This document shows, one piece after another, positions 20,535 through 22,352 of a DNA stretch of 22,352 bases. Position 1 is the first letter of the stretch, and every line of letters begins with the position of its first letter. The stretch lies in the IMG/VR virus record IMGVR_UViG_3300024062_000076, positions 1 to 22,352 of that record. The stretch is one strand, 5' to 3'. The translations under genes were made by a program, and so were the position numbers. The stretch is from a virus. The notes below the pieces were generated by a model. It had not been told where the DNA came from, made no database searches, and was given only the letters and a program-made list of their open reading frames with translations.

Positions 20535-22193
20535 ATGAGAGTTCCCGGCCTTATAAGAACACCCGCGCCTCTCCCGGCGAGTTCTTACGCTACGCCGGTT
20601 GCGTACTTCGAGGATCACTACGGGCCTAAGAGGCCCTACGCCCCGAGGGACGAATGGTTTTCCGTCATCAACCAAGCTGTGGACGACACTTTTGGGGCGG
20701 ACCACACGGTGCGGATGCAGTCCGGTTCGAATATCGATTACAACGGATCTGGAGAGGCCCTGCCACAGCACGGATCTCGGCGACACGGAACTGGGCTGGC
20801 TGGCGATTTCTCAATCATGAGGCCCGACGGCAGCATCGTTCCCATAGACAGCCCGGAGAGCCTTCGATTTATGCACAGGGCATCGGAGCTGGGCATCACG
20901 GGAATGGGCGCGGGGACCGAGTATATGGGTCCGACGTCTTACCATATGGACTTAGTTACACCGGACCCCGCTCGCGGCGAAGGACACGTATGGGGTTCGG
21001 TAGCGAGGGCAAACGCGCCCTCTATCGTCCCTCTAATGACTGGACAAGACAGCCCGAGTAGGATCGCGGGCGACGCTATGGATGCACTGGGGATCACTAT
21101 GAACGCCAACCGACCGCCGCAGCCAGCCCAGCCGCAGGGGCTGCTTGGCTTTTTAGGAATGCAACGACAAGACCAGTCAGCGGGAGGCGAGACGGCGATG
21201 CCGTTTTACCAGCGCCCCACCTTCCAAGACTTCGCTGGCAAAGCTGCGCAGGCGTTCAACACGCTGCGCCTGCGCCCCGACGATCAGTTAGGCGCTGTGA
21301 TTAAGGACCGGCGGGAAGGCCGTCAGGAAGAGGCCAGAGCAAGCCGCACAACCGACTGGCTGTCTCAGCAGCCCGGATCGGAGGCGTACGTGGAGGCCAT
21401 TAGAGGCGGCGCAGATCCCGGCGCGGTCCTGATGGAGTATCAGGCCGCTCGAACCAAAGCCGCAGCCTCGCCAGATCAGACGTCGGCCATACAGAACTAC
21501 GAATACATGCTCGCGCAGGGCGAAGACCCCGCAGCCGCCAGAGAACGCGCCTTCGGAGGCGGCGTAAATATTGACATGGGTGGAGGCACAGACGTAGCGA
21601 GCGAAAGCGCCAAATACCTCGCACAGCAGGCCGTAGATTACAGCACTCAGGGGCAGGCCGCTGCCACACTGGCGCAAGATTTGGACGCGCTTTCAGCGCT
21701 TGCGGATGTGCAGTCTACCGGCCCTTTAGCCGGGCGATTTGCTGAGATGTTCCCTGATCTGAACAACGCGGACGCAGTTCGGAATGCTATTGTAAAACGC
21801 GTTGGGCCATCTCTACGCGCAGAAGGCAGCGGCTCTACGTCGGACATCGAATACCAAGGTATGCTGGACTCTTTGGGAAGCCTTAAATACACCCCAGAAG
21901 CCAACCGCGCGTTGATATCTATCTTCATTCGACGCAGTGAGTTTATGCAGCAGCGCGGCGCTCTGGCTCGCCAAGCGATGGCAGGTCAGATAACAACCAA
22001 AGAGTATCTCGACAGCCTCACTCAACTGGAGAATAATTTAGGTACTATGCCTCCAGAACTTATGGCTGTGATAAACCGAAACCTAATAGTACCTGCATCT
22101 AATGAGGGTAATCTCGGCTCAACTGAAGCCAGAGACCAGCGCGCCGATACACTAAGCTCTGAAATTTTTGGAGACACGACTGATGGCCGATAA
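20535..22193 (+). CDS. Large virion protein with M15 peptidase-like domain
   Basis: A 552-aa protein beginning right after the previous stop (TAAATG). Residues about 35-150 carry QHGSRRHGTGLAGDFSIM with H84 and D91 in the H-x6-D zinc pattern of M15/VanY-type peptidases, then GAGTEYMGPTSYHMDLV with H137 as the likely third ligand, implying peptidoglycan cleavage at entry. The remainder (about 200-552) is helical and Ala/Gln-rich, with PQGLLGFLGMQRQ near 200 and coiled-coil-like segments to the end, as in ejected internal virion proteins. No signal peptide is seen. Start has only a weak ribosome site. It overlaps the next gene by 11 bases. Confidence 0.85.
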   Translation: MRVPGLIRTPAPLPASSYATPVAYFEDHYGPKRPYAPRDEWFSVINQAVDDTFGADHTVRMQSGSNIDYNGSGEALPQHGSRRHGTGLAGDFSIMRPDGSIVPIDSPESLRFMHRASELGITGMGAGTEYMGPTSYHMDLVTPDPARGEGHVWGSVARANAPSIVPLMTGQDSPSRIAGDAMDALGITMNANRPPQPAQPQGLLGFLGMQRQDQSAGGETAMPFYQRPTFQDFAGKAAQAFNTLRLRPDDQLGAVIKDRREGRQEEARASRTTDWLSQQPGSEAYVEAIRGGADPGAVLMEYQAARTKAAASPDQTSAIQNYEYMLAQGEDPAAARERAFGGGVNIDMGGGTDVASESAKYLAQQAVDYSTQGQAAATLAQDLDALSALADVQSTGPLAGRFAEMFPDLNNADAVRNAIVKRVGPSLRAEGSGSTSDIEYQGMLDSLGSLKYTPEANRALISIFIRRSEFMQQRGALARQAMAGQITTKEYLDSLTQLENNLGTMPPELMAVINRNLIVPASNEGNLGSTEARDQRADTLSSEIFGDTTDGR

Positions 22194-22352
22194 GCAGTTC
22201 ACACCCGCAGAAGCGTCAAGAGCAATGGCGGCCTACAACGCTTTTATCGACATTCCGGCTGATCGTCGTACACCGGCGGAGCAGGAGTTTATAGACAACG
22301 TAGACCGCAACCGGCCAGCCCTAGATGCGGTTCTCAGCGAGACCACGGCGCG
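22183..22352 (+). CDS. Start of a downstream virion-operon gene (partial)
   Basis: ATG 22183 has GGAG eight bases upstream and opens a frame to the window edge (56 codons plus two bases). It reads MADKQFTPAEASRAMAAYN and continues with acidic helical sequence (FIDIPADRRTPAEQEFIDNV). It overlaps the end of the preceding gene in another frame. The family cannot be told from this fragment; a helical virion protein is likely by context. Confidence 0.75.
   Translation, partial: MADKQFTPAEASRAMAAYNAFIDIPADRRTPAEQEFIDNVDRNRPALDAVLSETTA

Noticed and set aside
1-22352. tRNA genes, CRISPR arrays, insertion sequences, integrase and attachment sites
   Set aside because: Reading both strands showed no cloverleaf pattern, regular spacer array, transposase or recombinase motif; attachment sites cannot be called without an integrase or flanking repeats.

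Overview
The window reads as one continuous segment of a tailed bacteriophage genome (Caudoviricetes). It contains a phage replication and recombination module, both terminase subunits, and a long run of tightly overlapping virion genes. No integrase, tRNA, transposase, rRNA or CRISPR array was seen. GC is high (judged by eye) and strong GAG/CTG/CGC-type codon use suggests a GC-rich host. An alphaproteobacterial, perhaps marine, host is my inference and is not shown directly. The polymerase keeps Phe at the position equivalent to E. coli Pol I F762, which fits a virulent rather than temperate lifestyle, but that is only suggestive.

Left arm, leftward transcription (about 5,700 down to 1). A divergent control region at 5,657-5,871 drives a leftward operon: SNF2-type helicase, Cas4/RecB-like Fe-S nuclease, a glycine-linker protein of unknown function that may bind DNA, family A DNA polymerase with 3'-5' exonuclease, a 66-aa DUF2188-like protein, and a small gene cut by the window edge. 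A second promoter/operator cluster lies at 453-493 before the last two genes.

Right arm, early part, rightward (5,826-9,044). A 17-codon leader ORF overlaps the start of a primase-polymerase/RepA-like helicase. This is followed by about 400 bp of non-coding DNA with five (GG)TGCAACTTT direct repeats, a G-quadruplex-type G tract and a 12-bp hairpin, which together make a candidate replication origin. A RuvC-like resolvase follows, reached through a chain of ATGA-overlapping mini-ORFs. After it comes a possible 57-aa membrane peptide and a structured non-coding stretch upstream of terS that could be a packaging or late-control site.

Right arm, late part (9,255-22,352). Order: TerS, TerL, two proline/glycine-rich proteins that look like paralogues, an HhH-GPD/DUF7178-like protein, an ADP-ribosyltransferase-like protein, an SU10-type head-tail adaptor, a fibre-like repeat protein, two structural proteins (one resembling tail-hub or DNA-stabilisation proteins), a C1q/TNF-like jelly-roll protein, a GNAT-like protein, an Ala/Gln-rich virion protein, a large M15-peptidase-like virion protein and one more gene running off the right edge. 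Nearly all junctions are ATGA/TGATG/TAATG overlaps, so this is probably one late operon. No portal or major capsid gene is recognisable between TerL and the adaptor. That position is held by the four-gene accessory block, whose enzyme-like folds suggest proteins carried in the virion and delivered with the DNA (inference).
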